A stretch of 64,000 nt of DNA from Tepidamorphaceae bacterium (lineage in GTDB: Bacteria > Pseudomonadota > Alphaproteobacteria > Rhizobiales > JAKSCL01). Shown here piece after piece: positions 17,146-26,145 of this stretch (its first letter is position 1; each line of letters opens with the position of its first letter). Location: positions 104,056 to 168,055 of the forward strand of contig JANQPO010000012.1 of NCBI GenBank assembly GCA_028289445.1, given 5' to 3'. The notes beneath the pieces are model-generated. The model saw nothing but the letters and a program-made list of their open reading frames with translations, ran no database searches and was not told where the DNA came from. The translations under genes and the position numbers were made by a program.

Positions 17146-17979
17146 ATGACCATGATCGATGCTCATCAGCACTATTGGCAGGTTTCGCGTGGTGACTACT
17201 TTTGGATGCCGGACGACCCCGACTCGCCGCTGACGCACGACTACGGTCCGAGCGATCTCGAACCGATCCTAGAAAAGTATGGGATCACCGGTACCGTCCT
17301 GGTGCAGGCCGCACCGACGGAGGCAGAATCCGAGTTCATGCTGTCCATCGCCGACCGCACGCCTACGGTAAAGGCCGTCGTCGGCTGGATCGATTTCCAA
17401 AGGTCCGATGCGCCGGATCGCGTCGCCGCGTTTGCCGAGCGTGAGAAGTTCGTCGGCTTCCGGCCAATGATCCAGGACATCCCGGACGATAACTGGATGC
17501 TGCGCGCGGACCTGGCACCGGCATTCGAGGCCCTGATGGCACACAGACTGCGGTTCGATGCCCTCACCTTCCCGCGTCATTTGCCCAATCTTTTGACGTT
17601 CATCGACCGCTGGCCGGACCTTAAGATCGTCGTCGATCACTGTTCGAAGCCGCAAATCCGGTACCAGGAGTTTCAGCCCTGGGCCGATCACATGCGCGCC
17701 GTGGCGGCCAATCCAGCAATCGTTTGCAAACTTTCGGGCGTGGTCACGGAATCCAATCCCGATTGGACCGTCGACGATGTTCGCCCCTATGTCGAACACA
17801 TCGTCGACGTTTTCGGTGCCGACCGCGTGATGTGGGGGAGCGATTGGCCCGTGGTGAACGTGGCTGGCGGCTATGAGCGCTGGCGCGATGCCGCCGAGAC
17901 GATCCTCGCTGGCCTATCGGACGCGGAAAAATCGGCGATATACGGCGGCACCGCCACGCGGTTCTATGGGTTCGGCTAG
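17146..17979 (+). CDS. Amidohydrolase-2 family sugar lactonase
   Basis: The 277-residue TIM-barrel hydrolase begins MTMIDAHQHYW, carrying the metal-binding HxH, and has IVVDHCSKPQ near residue 165 and MWGSDWPVVN near 235 with the conserved Asp. This is the pattern of L-fucono-1,5-lactonase and L-rhamnono-lactonase enzymes. It would open the lactone made by the upstream aldose dehydrogenase, 9 bases away. Its stop directly abuts the stop of the convergent macrodomain gene. Confidence 0.87.
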   Translation: MTMIDAHQHYWQVSRGDYFWMPDDPDSPLTHDYGPSDLEPILEKYGITGTVLVQAAPTEAESEFMLSIADRTPTVKAVVGWIDFQRSDAPDRVAAFAEREKFVGFRPMIQDIPDDNWMLRADLAPAFEALMAHRLRFDALTFPRHLPNLLTFIDRWPDLKIVVDHCSKPQIRYQEFQPWADHMRAVAANPAIVCKLSGVVTESNPDWTVDDVRPYVEHIVDVFGADRVMWGSDWPVVNVAGGYERWRDAAETILAGLSDAEKSAIYGGTATRFYGFG

Positions 17980-18495
17980 TTAGTCCGATTGCACAAAGCC
18001 GCGCAGGCAGTCCGCCGTCGTCTTGTCGAAGGCGACGAGCGAGATCGACAGACCGGTCCGATCCGCCTCTTCCTCGCATACGTCCGTCGCCTCACGGCAG
18101 GCATCCTCTAGCGGGTAGCCGTAGATTCCCGTGCTGATGGCGGGAAAGGCGATGGACCCGCAGCCGTTTTCGATGGCGACACGGATCGCCGACTGATAGG
18201 CCGCGCGAAGGAGCCGGCGCGCTTCGTCCGGCGTATGGTCATGGTACACCGGCCCGACGGCATGGACGATGACCTTGGCGGTCTCGATCTCAAAGGCCGG
18301 TGTGGCAATGGCGCTTCCCGTCGGGCAGCCGCCGATTGATTGGCAGGCGGCGGTTAGCTTGTCCGCGCCCGCCGCCCGAAAGATCGCACCGCACACACCG
18401 CCGCCCGCCATCAAACCGCTGTTGGCCGCGTTGACGATCGCATCCGCTTCGATCCGGGTGATGTCTCCCTCGACGACGGCGACCGTCCCCGTCAC
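17980..18495 (-). CDS. Macrodomain protein (O-acetyl-ADP-ribose deacetylase-like)
   Basis: The 171-residue protein is a single macrodomain with the classic ligand segments: EGDITRIEADAIVNAANSGL at the N-terminus, GGGVCGAIFRAAG, the HAVGPVYHD strand and FPAISTGIYGYP phosphate loop. It would hydrolyse O-acetyl-ADP-ribose or remove ADP-ribose from proteins or nucleic acids. It starts at a GTG that overlaps the TGA of the upstream dehydratase (GTGA), so translation is coupled to a sugar-acid enzyme with no obvious link in chemistry. Confidence 0.93.
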   Translation of the reverse strand: MTGTVAVVEGDITRIEADAIVNAANSGLMAGGGVCGAIFRAAGADKLTAACQSIGGCPTGSAIATPAFEIETAKVIVHAVGPVYHDHTPDEARRLLRAAYQSAIRVAIENGCGSIAFPAISTGIYGYPLEDACREATDVCEEEADRTGLSISLVAFDKTTADCLRGFVQSD

Positions 18496-20012
18496 ATCAC
18501 CGCCCCGATCTGCCAGGGCACGAATTCGTTATCGCCGATGCCGAGCGCCTCGCTTTTGGTCTGTTCGCCCGAAGCGACAGCCAAAATGCGCGCGAAAATT
18601 TCCCGTCCCTTCTGCTCGATCGTCACATCACCGTCGGCAATGTCTCCGCAATTGATGTCCATGTCTTCCGTCATGGTCTCATAGGTGCGGGAATTGGTGC
18701 ACAGCTTGATCGAGGGTGCGGGCTTGCATCCAAATGCCGATCCGCGCCCGGTCGTGAAGCAGACGACGTTCGAGCCGGACGCCACCTGGCCCGTCACGGA
18801 CGCCGGATCGTAGCCCGGCGAATCCATGAAGACGAAACCACGCGTGTCGACCCGCTCGCCATAGTGATAGACGCCGGTGAGCGGCGTCGTGCCGCCCTTT
18901 GCCGCCGCGCCGAGGGATTTTTCCAAGATCGTCGTGAGCCCGCCCGCTTTGTTGCCGGGCGAGGGATTGTTATCCATCTCCCCGCCGTTGCGCGCCGTAT
19001 AGTCCTCCCACCACTGGATGCGCTCGATCAGTTTCTCACCGACATCGCGGCTAACCGCGCGGCGAGTCAAAAGGTGTTCAGCGCCATAGATCTCAGGTGT
19101 CTCTGCCAGAACAGCCGTACCGCCCTGCGCAACCAGAAGGTCGGCGGCATAACCGAGCGCCGGATTGGCGGTAATGCCCGAATAGCCGTCCGAGCCGCCA
19201 CATTGGAGCGCCACCGTCAGTTCGCTTGCCGGAACGGTCTCGCGCACGGCCGCATTGGCCGCCGGCAGCATGGCCTTGACCCGTTCGACTGCTTCCTCGA
19301 TCGACTTACGTGTGCCGCCTGTGGCTTGGATCGTCATGCGGTGGAAGCGGTCAGGATCCGAGAGATCGTATTTCTCCGAGAGGCGGGCGATCTGGAACAC
19401 TTCACAGCCGAGGCCGATAACGAGCGCCGAAGCGACATTGGGGTGGGTCGCGTGCCCCCAAATCACCCGCTCCAAATTATCGAAACCGGGGCCGCTATCG
19501 GCCATGCCGCAACCGGTCTGATGGGAAAAGGCGACGACACCGTCGATGTTCGGGTAATCGTCCAGAATCCCCGAGCGGTTGACGGCATCGGCGACATAGC
19601 GCGAGACGCTCGCCGAGCAGTTTACCGTTGAGGAAATGCCGATGAAATTGCGCGTCCCCACCCGGCCGTCTGTCCGGCGAAAGCCCTCAAATGTGGCGCG
19701 CTCGGCTTCCGGAACGACATCGATCGGGCGCGCTTCCGTGCCGAAAGCATAGTCGCGGTCGAACGTTCCCATGTTGCAATTGTGGCTGTGGACATGCTCG
19801 CCGGGCGCAATGTCGGCCGAGGCGAAGCCGATGATTTGGCCGAACTTGCGGATCGGATCGCCTGCCGCGATCGCCACGGTCGCAACTTTATGGCCGGGCG
19901 GGATGCGCGCACCTACGGTAACGTCTTCAATCATTGTGTCGGGCGCAATCGTCGCGCGGGCGACGACCACATTGTCCGACGCATCAAGCCGGATGGTTTG
20001 CGTTTCGCTCAT
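18492..20012 (-). CDS. Altronate dehydratase (UxaA/GarD) family sugar-acid dehydratase
   Basis: The 506-residue enzyme has the two-part UxaA layout: an N-terminal SAF domain (about 1-100, GEHVHSHNCNMG) and a large C-terminal domain with GTRNFIGI, HQTGCGM, CGGSDGYSGITANPALG and NPSPGNKAGGLTTILEKSLG. Cysteines and histidines of the iron/manganese site are visible. Family members dehydrate D-altronate, galactarate or related aldonates to 2-keto-3-deoxy acids. Beside an aldose dehydrogenase, lactonase and SDR, it is the likely aldonate dehydratase of the pathway. It is divergent from the SDR gene across 117 bases. Confidence 0.9.
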   Translation of the reverse strand: MSETQTIRLDASDNVVVARATIAPDTMIEDVTVGARIPPGHKVATVAIAAGDPIRKFGQIIGFASADIAPGEHVHSHNCNMGTFDRDYAFGTEARPIDVVPEAERATFEGFRRTDGRVGTRNFIGISSTVNCSASVSRYVADAVNRSGILDDYPNIDGVVAFSHQTGCGMADSGPGFDNLERVIWGHATHPNVASALVIGLGCEVFQIARLSEKYDLSDPDRFHRMTIQATGGTRKSIEEAVERVKAMLPAANAAVRETVPASELTVALQCGGSDGYSGITANPALGYAADLLVAQGGTAVLAETPEIYGAEHLLTRRAVSRDVGEKLIERIQWWEDYTARNGGEMDNNPSPGNKAGGLTTILEKSLGAAAKGGTTPLTGVYHYGERVDTRGFVFMDSPGYDPASVTGQVASGSNVVCFTTGRGSAFGCKPAPSIKLCTNSRTYETMTEDMDINCGDIADGDVTIEQKGREIFARILAVASGEQTKSEALGIGDNEFVPWQIGAVM

Positions 20013-20129
20013 GACCGGGTCTTAGGTATCCTCGGGATCGACCTTTTCGGACCGTTTTGCCACACTTCCTAGACCATCGCCAAGCCGCGCATCCAAACGC
20101 GGCAGTTCAATACAACCGGGGAGGAATGA

Positions 20130-20954
20130 ATGTCCGACATGAGCGGGAAAGTTGCCGCGATCACCGGCGGCACACAGGGCCTGGGCGCGGCGATCGCGCG
20201 CCTGTTCGCCGAGCGCGACGCAGCCGGCATCGTCATCTGCGGCCGGTCAAAGAACAAGGGCGAAACCGTTACCGCTGCGATCAACACCGACACCGGCGCC
20301 GATGTCCGCTTCGTTCAGGCCGATCTAACATCTGTCGCCGATTGCCGTGCCGTGATCGCGGCAACCGATCAGGCTTTCGGGCGGATCGATTGTCTGGTCA
20401 ATGCCGCCGGCATGACCGATCGCGGCACCATCCTCGACACGTCCGAGGAGCTGTTCGACGCAATGTTCGCGACAAACATCAAAGCGCCGTTCTTCCTCAT
20501 GCAGGATGCCGCCAAGATCATGATCCGCGAGAATATCCCGGGCACCATCGTCAATATCGGCTCGACTTCGGCGCTGACTGGCCAACCGTTCATCTCCGCC
20601 TATTGCGCATCGAAAGGGGCGCTCGCCACGGCCACCCGCAACGTGGCCTTTTCGCTTTTGCGCAATCGCATCCGCGTCAACCAGCTCAATATCGGCTGGA
20701 TGGGATCGGATGGCGAAGACCGGATCCAGAAGGAATATCATGGTGCCGCCGACAACTGGCTTGCCGAAGCAGGCAAGACGCAGCCCTTTGGCCGCCTGAT
20801 CGACCCGAATGAGGTGGCGCGCGCCGTGGCATTTCTGTCCTGCGACGAGTCCGGCCTGATGACCGGTTCGGTCGTCAATTTCGATCAGTCGGTGTGGGGC
20901 GGCTATCCGGCCGCGCCGCCAACGCCGGACACGCCGATGACGCTTCCAACCTGA
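20130..20954 (+). CDS. Short-chain dehydrogenase/reductase
   Basis: The 274-residue SDR has the cofactor motif TGGTQGLGAAIARLF, NAAG near residue 90, the Ser in NIGSTSALTG and the YCASKG catalytic pair. A strong GGGGAGG stands 5 bases before the chosen ATG. By context it could be a 2-keto-3-deoxy-L-fuconate dehydrogenase-like enzyme acting after the dehydratase, but SDR sequence alone does not define substrate. The following diketo-acid hydrolase is not in the window. Confidence 0.88.
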   Translation: MSDMSGKVAAITGGTQGLGAAIARLFAERDAAGIVICGRSKNKGETVTAAINTDTGADVRFVQADLTSVADCRAVIAATDQAFGRIDCLVNAAGMTDRGTILDTSEELFDAMFATNIKAPFFLMQDAAKIMIRENIPGTIVNIGSTSALTGQPFISAYCASKGALATATRNVAFSLLRNRIRVNQLNIGWMGSDGEDRIQKEYHGAADNWLAEAGKTQPFGRLIDPNEVARAVAFLSCDESGLMTGSVVNFDQSVWGGYPAAPPTPDTPMTLPT

Positions 20955-20965
20955 GCACCAGATCG

Positions 20966-22321
20966 TCAGCCGCCCGTCAGATGTGGTCGGCCGAGCGAGA
21001 CATAATCGATGCTCTTAAGCGCCGGTGAATCCTGATCGTAAATGTTGCGCAGATCGATCACGAGGTTCTGGCTCATCTGCACACCAAACGTCTCCCACGG
21101 CAGATGCCGGTAGTCGTCCCATTCTGTCAGAATGACGGCCGCATCGGCACCCTTGAGCGCCTCTTCGATACTGTCGGCCACGTTGAGGTCGGGCAGGTAG
21201 TCGGCAATGTGCCGGCCGGCATGGGGGTCGTGGCCAATCAGATCGGCACCCTCCGCCGCCAAGCCTGGAACGATGGTCAGTGCAGGCGCATCGCGCATGT
21301 CATCCGTATCGGCTTTGAAGGCAAGGCCCAGAACCGCAATCCGCTTTCCCGACAGCGATCCGCCCAGCGCGTCTCGGATCTTCGCCACCATCTCATCCTT
21401 GTGGCGATCGTTCGAGGCGATCACGGTCTCGACGATGCGGATCGGGCAGTCGAAGTCCGTCGCTGTCTTGACCAGCGCAGCGGTGTCTTTGGGAAAGCAC
21501 GATCCGCCATATCCGGGACCAGGCCGCAAAAAGGCGCTGCCGATCCGCCGGTCTAGGCCGACGCCAAGCGACAACTCCTCGACATTGGCGCCGGCGCGCT
21601 CGCACAGCCGCGCCAACTCGTTGATGAACGACACCTTGGTCGCAAGGAAGGCGTTGGCGGCGTACTTGATGAGTTCGGCCGTGGCCACAGTCTCGGTCAC
21701 GACGACCGGCCGCCCGGCTCGCGTCAATGGTCGGTAGAGTTCCTCCAGCGTGCTGCGGGCGCGTTCCGATTCCGACCCGATGACGATCCGATCCGGCGCC
21801 ATGAAGTCGTGAACCGCGTTGCCCTCGCGCAGAAACTCCGGATTCGAGGCCACACCGAAACGATCTTCGGGAATGTGGCGGGACACCGCTTCATGAAGCT
21901 GCACGCTGGTGCCGACGGGCACCGTCGATTTCGTCACGAAAATGTAGTAGCGGCCGTCATCAAGGCCGGTCGCTGCGACGGAACGCGCCGTGCCGTCGAC
22001 CGCATTCATCACGTCGGTGAGGTCGGCGCCTCCGTCTGCGCCGCTCGACGGTGTTCCAACCGCCAGAAAGATGACACTGCAGCCGGCTTTGATCGCGTCG
22101 TCGACTTCAGTGGAAAAATTGAGCCGCCCCGCCTCGCGATTGCGGGCGACAAGCTCATCCAATCCAGCCTCGTAGATCGGAACGGAACCGTTTTCGAGTT
22201 GCTCGATCTTCGCGGCGTCGACGTCGATGCAGTAAACGAGGTAGCCCAATTCGGCAAAGCACGCCCCGGTCACCAGGCCGACATATCCGGTCCCGATGAC
22301 ACATACCTTCAGTTCCGACAT
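20966..22321 (-). CDS. UDP-glucose 6-dehydrogenase
   Basis: The 451-residue enzyme oxidises UDP-glucose to UDP-glucuronate for polysaccharide or glycan synthesis. It shows the N-terminal GTGYVGLVTGACFAELGY NAD fold, the KSTVPVGTS and NPEFLREGNAVHDFMAPDRI segments, and the catalytic Cys in GPGYGGSCFPKDT near residue 260. The C-terminal domain (GLAFKADTDDMRDAP) is complete. It is divergent from a DegT-type aminotransferase across 158 bases, which may use a UDP-sugar derived from this product. Its stop converges on the SDR gene 11 bases away. Confidence 0.95.
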   Translation of the reverse strand: MSELKVCVIGTGYVGLVTGACFAELGYLVYCIDVDAAKIEQLENGSVPIYEAGLDELVARNREAGRLNFSTEVDDAIKAGCSVIFLAVGTPSSGADGGADLTDVMNAVDGTARSVAATGLDDGRYYIFVTKSTVPVGTSVQLHEAVSRHIPEDRFGVASNPEFLREGNAVHDFMAPDRIVIGSESERARSTLEELYRPLTRAGRPVVVTETVATAELIKYAANAFLATKVSFINELARLCERAGANVEELSLGVGLDRRIGSAFLRPGPGYGGSCFPKDTAALVKTATDFDCPIRIVETVIASNDRHKDEMVAKIRDALGGSLSGKRIAVLGLAFKADTDDMRDAPALTIVPGLAAEGADLIGHDPHAGRHIADYLPDLNVADSIEEALKGADAAVILTEWDDYRHLPWETFGVQMSQNLVIDLRNIYDQDSPALKSIDYVSLGRPHLTGG

Positions 22322-22479
22322 TGAAAATCGTCTCCCCGACCCGCTCGCGTCGGCGTGCGGGATTGCACCAGATTGTGTCAGCGGTGTGAAACCACACTTG
22401 CCTTGAATCGGCTAGGAAAAAGCCGTTTGTGGGTTTAAAAAATCGGCGATGCGGAGAGGCGCTGCAAAGAGGCAAAGCC

Positions 22480-23697
22480 ATGAACGATGTTGTGTCCAGT
22501 CCACGCTTCGAGAAATCCTTCACGCAGCAGGAGCCGATCCCAGAGGCGGCAATCGCACGCGCGGTGGAGATCATGCGTAGCGGGCGCCTTCATCGCTACA
22601 ATACCGTCGACGGCGAGATATCGGAGGCCGCTGCTCTTGAGGATGCCTATGCCGCCTATCAAGGCAGCCGATACTGCCTGGCTTGCACGTCGGGCGGCGT
22701 CGCCATCCAGATCGCCTTGCGGGCCGTCGGCGTCGAACCCGGCGATAAAGTGCTCGCCAACGCCTATACGCTGGCTCCGGTGCCGGGCGCGCTCTATCAG
22801 GTCGGCGCGATTCCCGTTTTCGTCGAGATCGATGAGGCTTATCACATCGACCTCAACGATCTGGCGGAAAAAGCGCTATCGAGCGGCGCCAAGGCTCTGC
22901 TTCTGTCCCATATGCGCGGACACATAGGCGACATGGATCGCGTCGTTGCAGTGTGTGCCGAGCACGACATCACAATGATCGAAGACTGCGCCCACACCAT
23001 GGGCGCGCGTTGGAACGGCGCGCGCTCTGGAAACTTTGGCGCTGTCGGCTGCTTCTCGACCCAAACCTACAAGCACATCAACTCCGGCGAAGGCGGGCTT
23101 CTCACGACCGATGACGAGGACATCGCGGCGCGGGCTGTTATCCACTCCGGGTCCTACATGCTCTATGCACGCCACGGCGCCCGGCCCGACGCCGAGGCGT
23201 TCGAGACGGTCAAATATGAGACCGCCAACTTCTCCGGGCGCATGGACAATCTTCGCGCGGCGCTGATCGCCGCCCAGTTGCCCCGCTTGGACGACCAGAT
23301 CGCCGCCTGGAACGCCCGCTACAAGGTACTGGAAGACCGGCTGCGGACCTCGAACCGGATCGAAATTCCACGCAGGTCCGATCAAGAAGACTATGTTGGC
23401 AGTTCGATCCAGTTCCGCCTCGCCGATTGTCCCGTCGCGGCGATCCCGGACTTCGTCGAGGCCTGCGGCACGCGCGGCGTTGAGTTAAAATGGTTCGGCG
23501 CGGCGGAACCGCACGGTTTTACCAGCCGCTACGACAGTTGGCGCTATTTCGACGGCCTACCGGATTTGCCGAACACCCTTGCCGTCCTGTCGCGCACCGT
23601 CGACATGCGCATCCCGCTGACGTTCGATCTCGACGACTGCGCACTGATTGCCGACATCATCTGTGCCGAGGCGAGCCATCTTCCGAACGGCGCCTGA
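22480..23697 (+). CDS. DegT/DnrJ/EryC1-family PLP aminotransferase
   Basis: The 405-residue fold type I enzyme has LACTSGGVAIQIALRAVG near residue 80, MIEDCAHTMGA near 175 with the PLP-binding Asp, and TQTYKHINSGEGGLLTT near 205 with the Schiff-base Lys. The family transaminates keto-sugars on nucleotide donors or makes AHBA-like and small amino acids. AGAGG lies 8 bases before the ATG at 22480. No sugar epimerase or formyltransferase accompanies it, so the substrate is open. Its last 41 bases overlap the end of the convergent gluconokinase gene. Confidence 0.85.
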   Translation: MNDVVSSPRFEKSFTQQEPIPEAAIARAVEIMRSGRLHRYNTVDGEISEAAALEDAYAAYQGSRYCLACTSGGVAIQIALRAVGVEPGDKVLANAYTLAPVPGALYQVGAIPVFVEIDEAYHIDLNDLAEKALSSGAKALLLSHMRGHIGDMDRVVAVCAEHDITMIEDCAHTMGARWNGARSGNFGAVGCFSTQTYKHINSGEGGLLTTDDEDIAARAVIHSGSYMLYARHGARPDAEAFETVKYETANFSGRMDNLRAALIAAQLPRLDDQIAAWNARYKVLEDRLRTSNRIEIPRRSDQEDYVGSSIQFRLADCPVAAIPDFVEACGTRGVELKWFGAAEPHGFTSRYDSWRYFDGLPDLPNTLAVLSRTVDMRIPLTFDLDDCALIADIICAEASHLPNGA

Positions 23698-24238
23698 TCT
23701 CTCCCAGCGCTGCAATGATCGCTGTGACGATACCCGCCGTCGTGTCGTCGATTGAAACGGCGATTGCGGTCTCGTCGTCGGTTGGCGGTTCGAGCGCCTC
23801 GAACTGACTGTCGAGCAGGCTTGTCGGCATGAAATGCCCTTCCCGCTCGGCCATTCGGCTGGCGATGAGATCGCGACTGCCCGCAAGATGCACGAACAAA
23901 ACGTCCTCGCCGGCCTTGTCCCGGATATGATCGCGATAGCGCCGCTTCAAGGCCGAACAACCGCCGATCACCGTGCCCTCACCGGCTGAGAGTTCGGTCG
24001 CGACCCGCGTTAGCCACGGCCAGCGGTCCTCATCCGTAAGAGGAATGCCGGCGGACATCTTTTCGATATTGGCCGGCGGATGAAGGGCATCCCCTTCCAG
24101 GTATGCGCCCCCAATTGCCGTTGCGAGCGCCTTGCCGACCGTCGACTTGCCGCAACCGGCGACACCCATCACGACGATCAGCCGAGGATAGCTAGGGTCA
24201 GCCCCCCTAGAGCGAGGCTGTGATGCCGCCGTCGACAT
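23657..24238 (-). CDS. gntK: Gluconokinase
   Basis: The 193-residue P-loop kinase has VVMGVAGCGKSTVG near residue 22, the EGDALHPPANIEKMSAGIPL substrate motif and CSALKRRYRDHIR, all diagnostic of GntK. It phosphorylates D-gluconate to 6-phosphogluconate. I took the ATG at 24238, which overlaps the upstream idnO-like gene by 32 bases; a GTG about 22 codons later is an alternative. It also overlaps the convergent aminotransferase gene by 41 bases. With the two dehydrogenases next to it, it completes an L-idonate/5-ketogluconate-to-6-phosphogluconate route. Confidence 0.9.
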   Translation of the reverse strand: MSTAASQPRSRGADPSYPRLIVVMGVAGCGKSTVGKALATAIGGAYLEGDALHPPANIEKMSAGIPLTDEDRWPWLTRVATELSAGEGTVIGGCSALKRRYRDHIRDKAGEDVLFVHLAGSRDLIASRMAEREGHFMPTSLLDSQFEALEPPTDDETAIAVSIDDTTAGIVTAIIAALGEIRRRSEDGSPRHR

Positions 24239-24986
24239 AAAGCGTGTGCCCGTTGACGAAACTCGATGCGCCCGAAGCCAGAAAGACGCAGGCACCGACC
24301 AGTTCCTCGACCTTGCCCCAGCGGCCGGCAGGCGTTCGCTTCTCCAGCCAGGCGCTGAAGTCCGGGTCGGAGACAAGCGCAGCATTCAGCGGCGTATCGA
24401 AATAGCCGGGTGCGATCGCGTTGCATTGCAGGCCATGCTTCGCCCAATCGGTCGCCATACCCTTGGTGAGATTGCCGACCGCGCCCTTGGTCGCGGTGTA
24501 GGGTGCAATCGACGGGCGCGCCAGCGCGGTCTGCACGGAGGCGATATTGATGATCTTGCCCTCCCTACGTTTGATCATGTGCCGCGCCACCGCCTGACCG
24601 ACATTGAAGACGGTCGTCACATTGGTTTCCAAGAGGGTTTGGAAGGCGTTGTGCTCGAAATCCTCCAACGGCGCGCGATGCTGCATGCCGGCATTGTTGA
24701 CCAGGACATCGATACCGCCTTGGTCGGCTTCAAACGCATCGACAGCAGCACGAACCGCTGCATGATCGGTTGCATCGAAAGGCAACTGATGGACGGTTGC
24801 GCCGCCGTCCGCCAGATCACTGGCCGCCTTGGCAAGACGGTCCGTGTTTCGTCCGTTAACGACGATGATGGCCCCGGCTTCGGCCAGCCCTTTCGCCAAC
24901 GCGAACCCGATCCCCTGCGATGAACCCGTGACCAGCGCCGTGCGGCCGGTCAGATCAAACAGCGATAAGTCCGGCATCGATCCCAT
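24207..24986 (-). CDS. Gluconate 5-dehydrogenase-type SDR (IdnO-like)
   Basis: The 259-residue SDR has TGSSQGIGFALAKGLAEAGA, NNAGMQHRAPLEDF, the catalytic Ser region IASVQTALARPSI and YTATKGAVG. The NAGMQHR motif and the neighbours (gluconokinase and an L-idonate dehydrogenase) fit 5-keto-D-gluconate reductase. AGGG lies just before the ATG at 24986; an ATG three codons on is possible. It is divergent from the idnD-like gene across 115 bases, where shared regulation would be expected. No GntR or LacI regulator is present beside it. Confidence 0.88.
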   Translation of the reverse strand: MGSMPDLSLFDLTGRTALVTGSSQGIGFALAKGLAEAGAIIVVNGRNTDRLAKAASDLADGGATVHQLPFDATDHAAVRAAVDAFEADQGGIDVLVNNAGMQHRAPLEDFEHNAFQTLLETNVTTVFNVGQAVARHMIKRREGKIINIASVQTALARPSIAPYTATKGAVGNLTKGMATDWAKHGLQCNAIAPGYFDTPLNAALVSDPDFSAWLEKRTPAGRWGKVEELVGACVFLASGASSFVNGHTLYVDGGITASL

Positions 24987-25101
24987 TGCCCTTCATATGA
25001 ATTGCGGCTGGCGCGCGTGGCCCAGGACCGCGATACTAAGAACTATCATCAGTGCACCGCAACGAAGCGCGGCGCAATCCTGTTCACAGAAGGCTTTAGC
25101 C

Positions 25102-26145
25102 ATGCGGGCGATCGTCATTCATGCCGCGAAAGACCTCAGGATCGAGGACCGCGAGAGTCCGCCGCTCGGCCCCGGCCAAGTGCGCGTCGCCATTGCCGCC
25201 GGCGGCATCTGCGGTTCGGACCTTCACTACTTCAATCATGGCGGCTTCGGCGCCGTTCGCCTGAAGGAGCCAATGATCCTTGGGCATGAAGTGTCCGGCA
25301 CGATCACCGAACTGGGAACCGGCGTCGAAGGCTTCTCGGTCGGTGACCTAGTCGCCGTCTCGCCGTCGCGGCCCTGCGGCACATGTGAACAGTGTCTGCG
25401 CGGGCTGCCGAACCATTGCGAGAACATGCGGTTCTACGGTTCGGCAATGCCGTTTCCCCACATCCAAGGCGCATTCCGAGATGTTCTGGTCGCCGACGCC
25501 TCGCAATGCGTCAAAGCGGACGGGCTTTCGCCCGCAGAAGCGGCGATGGCCGAACCCTTGTCCGTTTGTCTGCATGCGACGCGGCGCGCCGGCGATGTGC
25601 TGGGCAAACGTGTGCTCATCACCGGGTCTGGTCCGATCGGTACGCTGGCGATTCTGGCGGCGCGAGCCGCCGGCGCGACAGAGATCGTCGTCACCGATCT
25701 GTCCGACAACGCCCTCGCCTTCGCCGCAAAGGCCGGCGCCGACCGCACGATCAACATGCAGACCGAACCGGAGGGCCTAGCGCCCTATCAGGCCGGTAAG
25801 GGCACATTCGATGTCCACTATGAATGCGCCGGCGTCCCGCCGGCATTGGCCGCCGGTATTGCGGCCTTGCGCCCAAGGGGCATCGTTCTGCAACTCGGTC
25901 TTGGCGGCGACATGATGGTGCCCGTCCAGTCCATCACCGCAAAGGAGATCGACCTGCGCGGCTCCTTCCGTTTCCATGAAGAGTTCGCGGCCGCCATCAA
26001 GTTGATGCAGTCGGGCGCGATCGACGTGAAACCGCTAATCTCGCATACCTATCCGGTCGAGGAGGCCGTCGCGGCGTTTGAGATGGCAAGCGATCGCGAC
26101 CGCGCCATGAAGGCCCAAATCGTCTTCGCCGATGCCGCTCAGTAA
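25102..26145 (+). CDS. L-idonate 5-dehydrogenase-like zinc alcohol dehydrogenase
   Basis: The 347-residue medium-chain dehydrogenase has catalytic zinc ligands in ICGSDLHYFNHGGFG and GHEVSG, structural zinc cysteines in PCGTCEQCLRGLPNHC, and the cofactor motif GSGPIGTLAILAARAAGA. The HYFNHGG loop is typical of IdnD. It would oxidise L-idonate to 5-keto-D-gluconate. AAGG lies about 9 bases before the ATG. Its last 7 bases overlap the end of the convergent reductase gene. Confidence 0.9.
   Translation: MRAIVIHAAKDLRIEDRESPPLGPGQVRVAIAAGGICGSDLHYFNHGGFGAVRLKEPMILGHEVSGTITELGTGVEGFSVGDLVAVSPSRPCGTCEQCLRGLPNHCENMRFYGSAMPFPHIQGAFRDVLVADASQCVKADGLSPAEAAMAEPLSVCLHATRRAGDVLGKRVLITGSGPIGTLAILAARAAGATEIVVTDLSDNALAFAAKAGADRTINMQTEPEGLAPYQAGKGTFDVHYECAGVPPALAAGIAALRPRGIVLQLGLGGDMMVPVQSITAKEIDLRGSFRFHEEFAAAIKLMQSGAIDVKPLISHTYPVEEAVAAFEMASDRDRAMKAQIVFADAAQ

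Noticed and set aside
22384..22397. GTGTG-AAAC-CACAC inverted repeat between ugd and the aminotransferase gene
   Set aside because: Only 5 bp arms, no regulator nearby and no second copy; could be chance.
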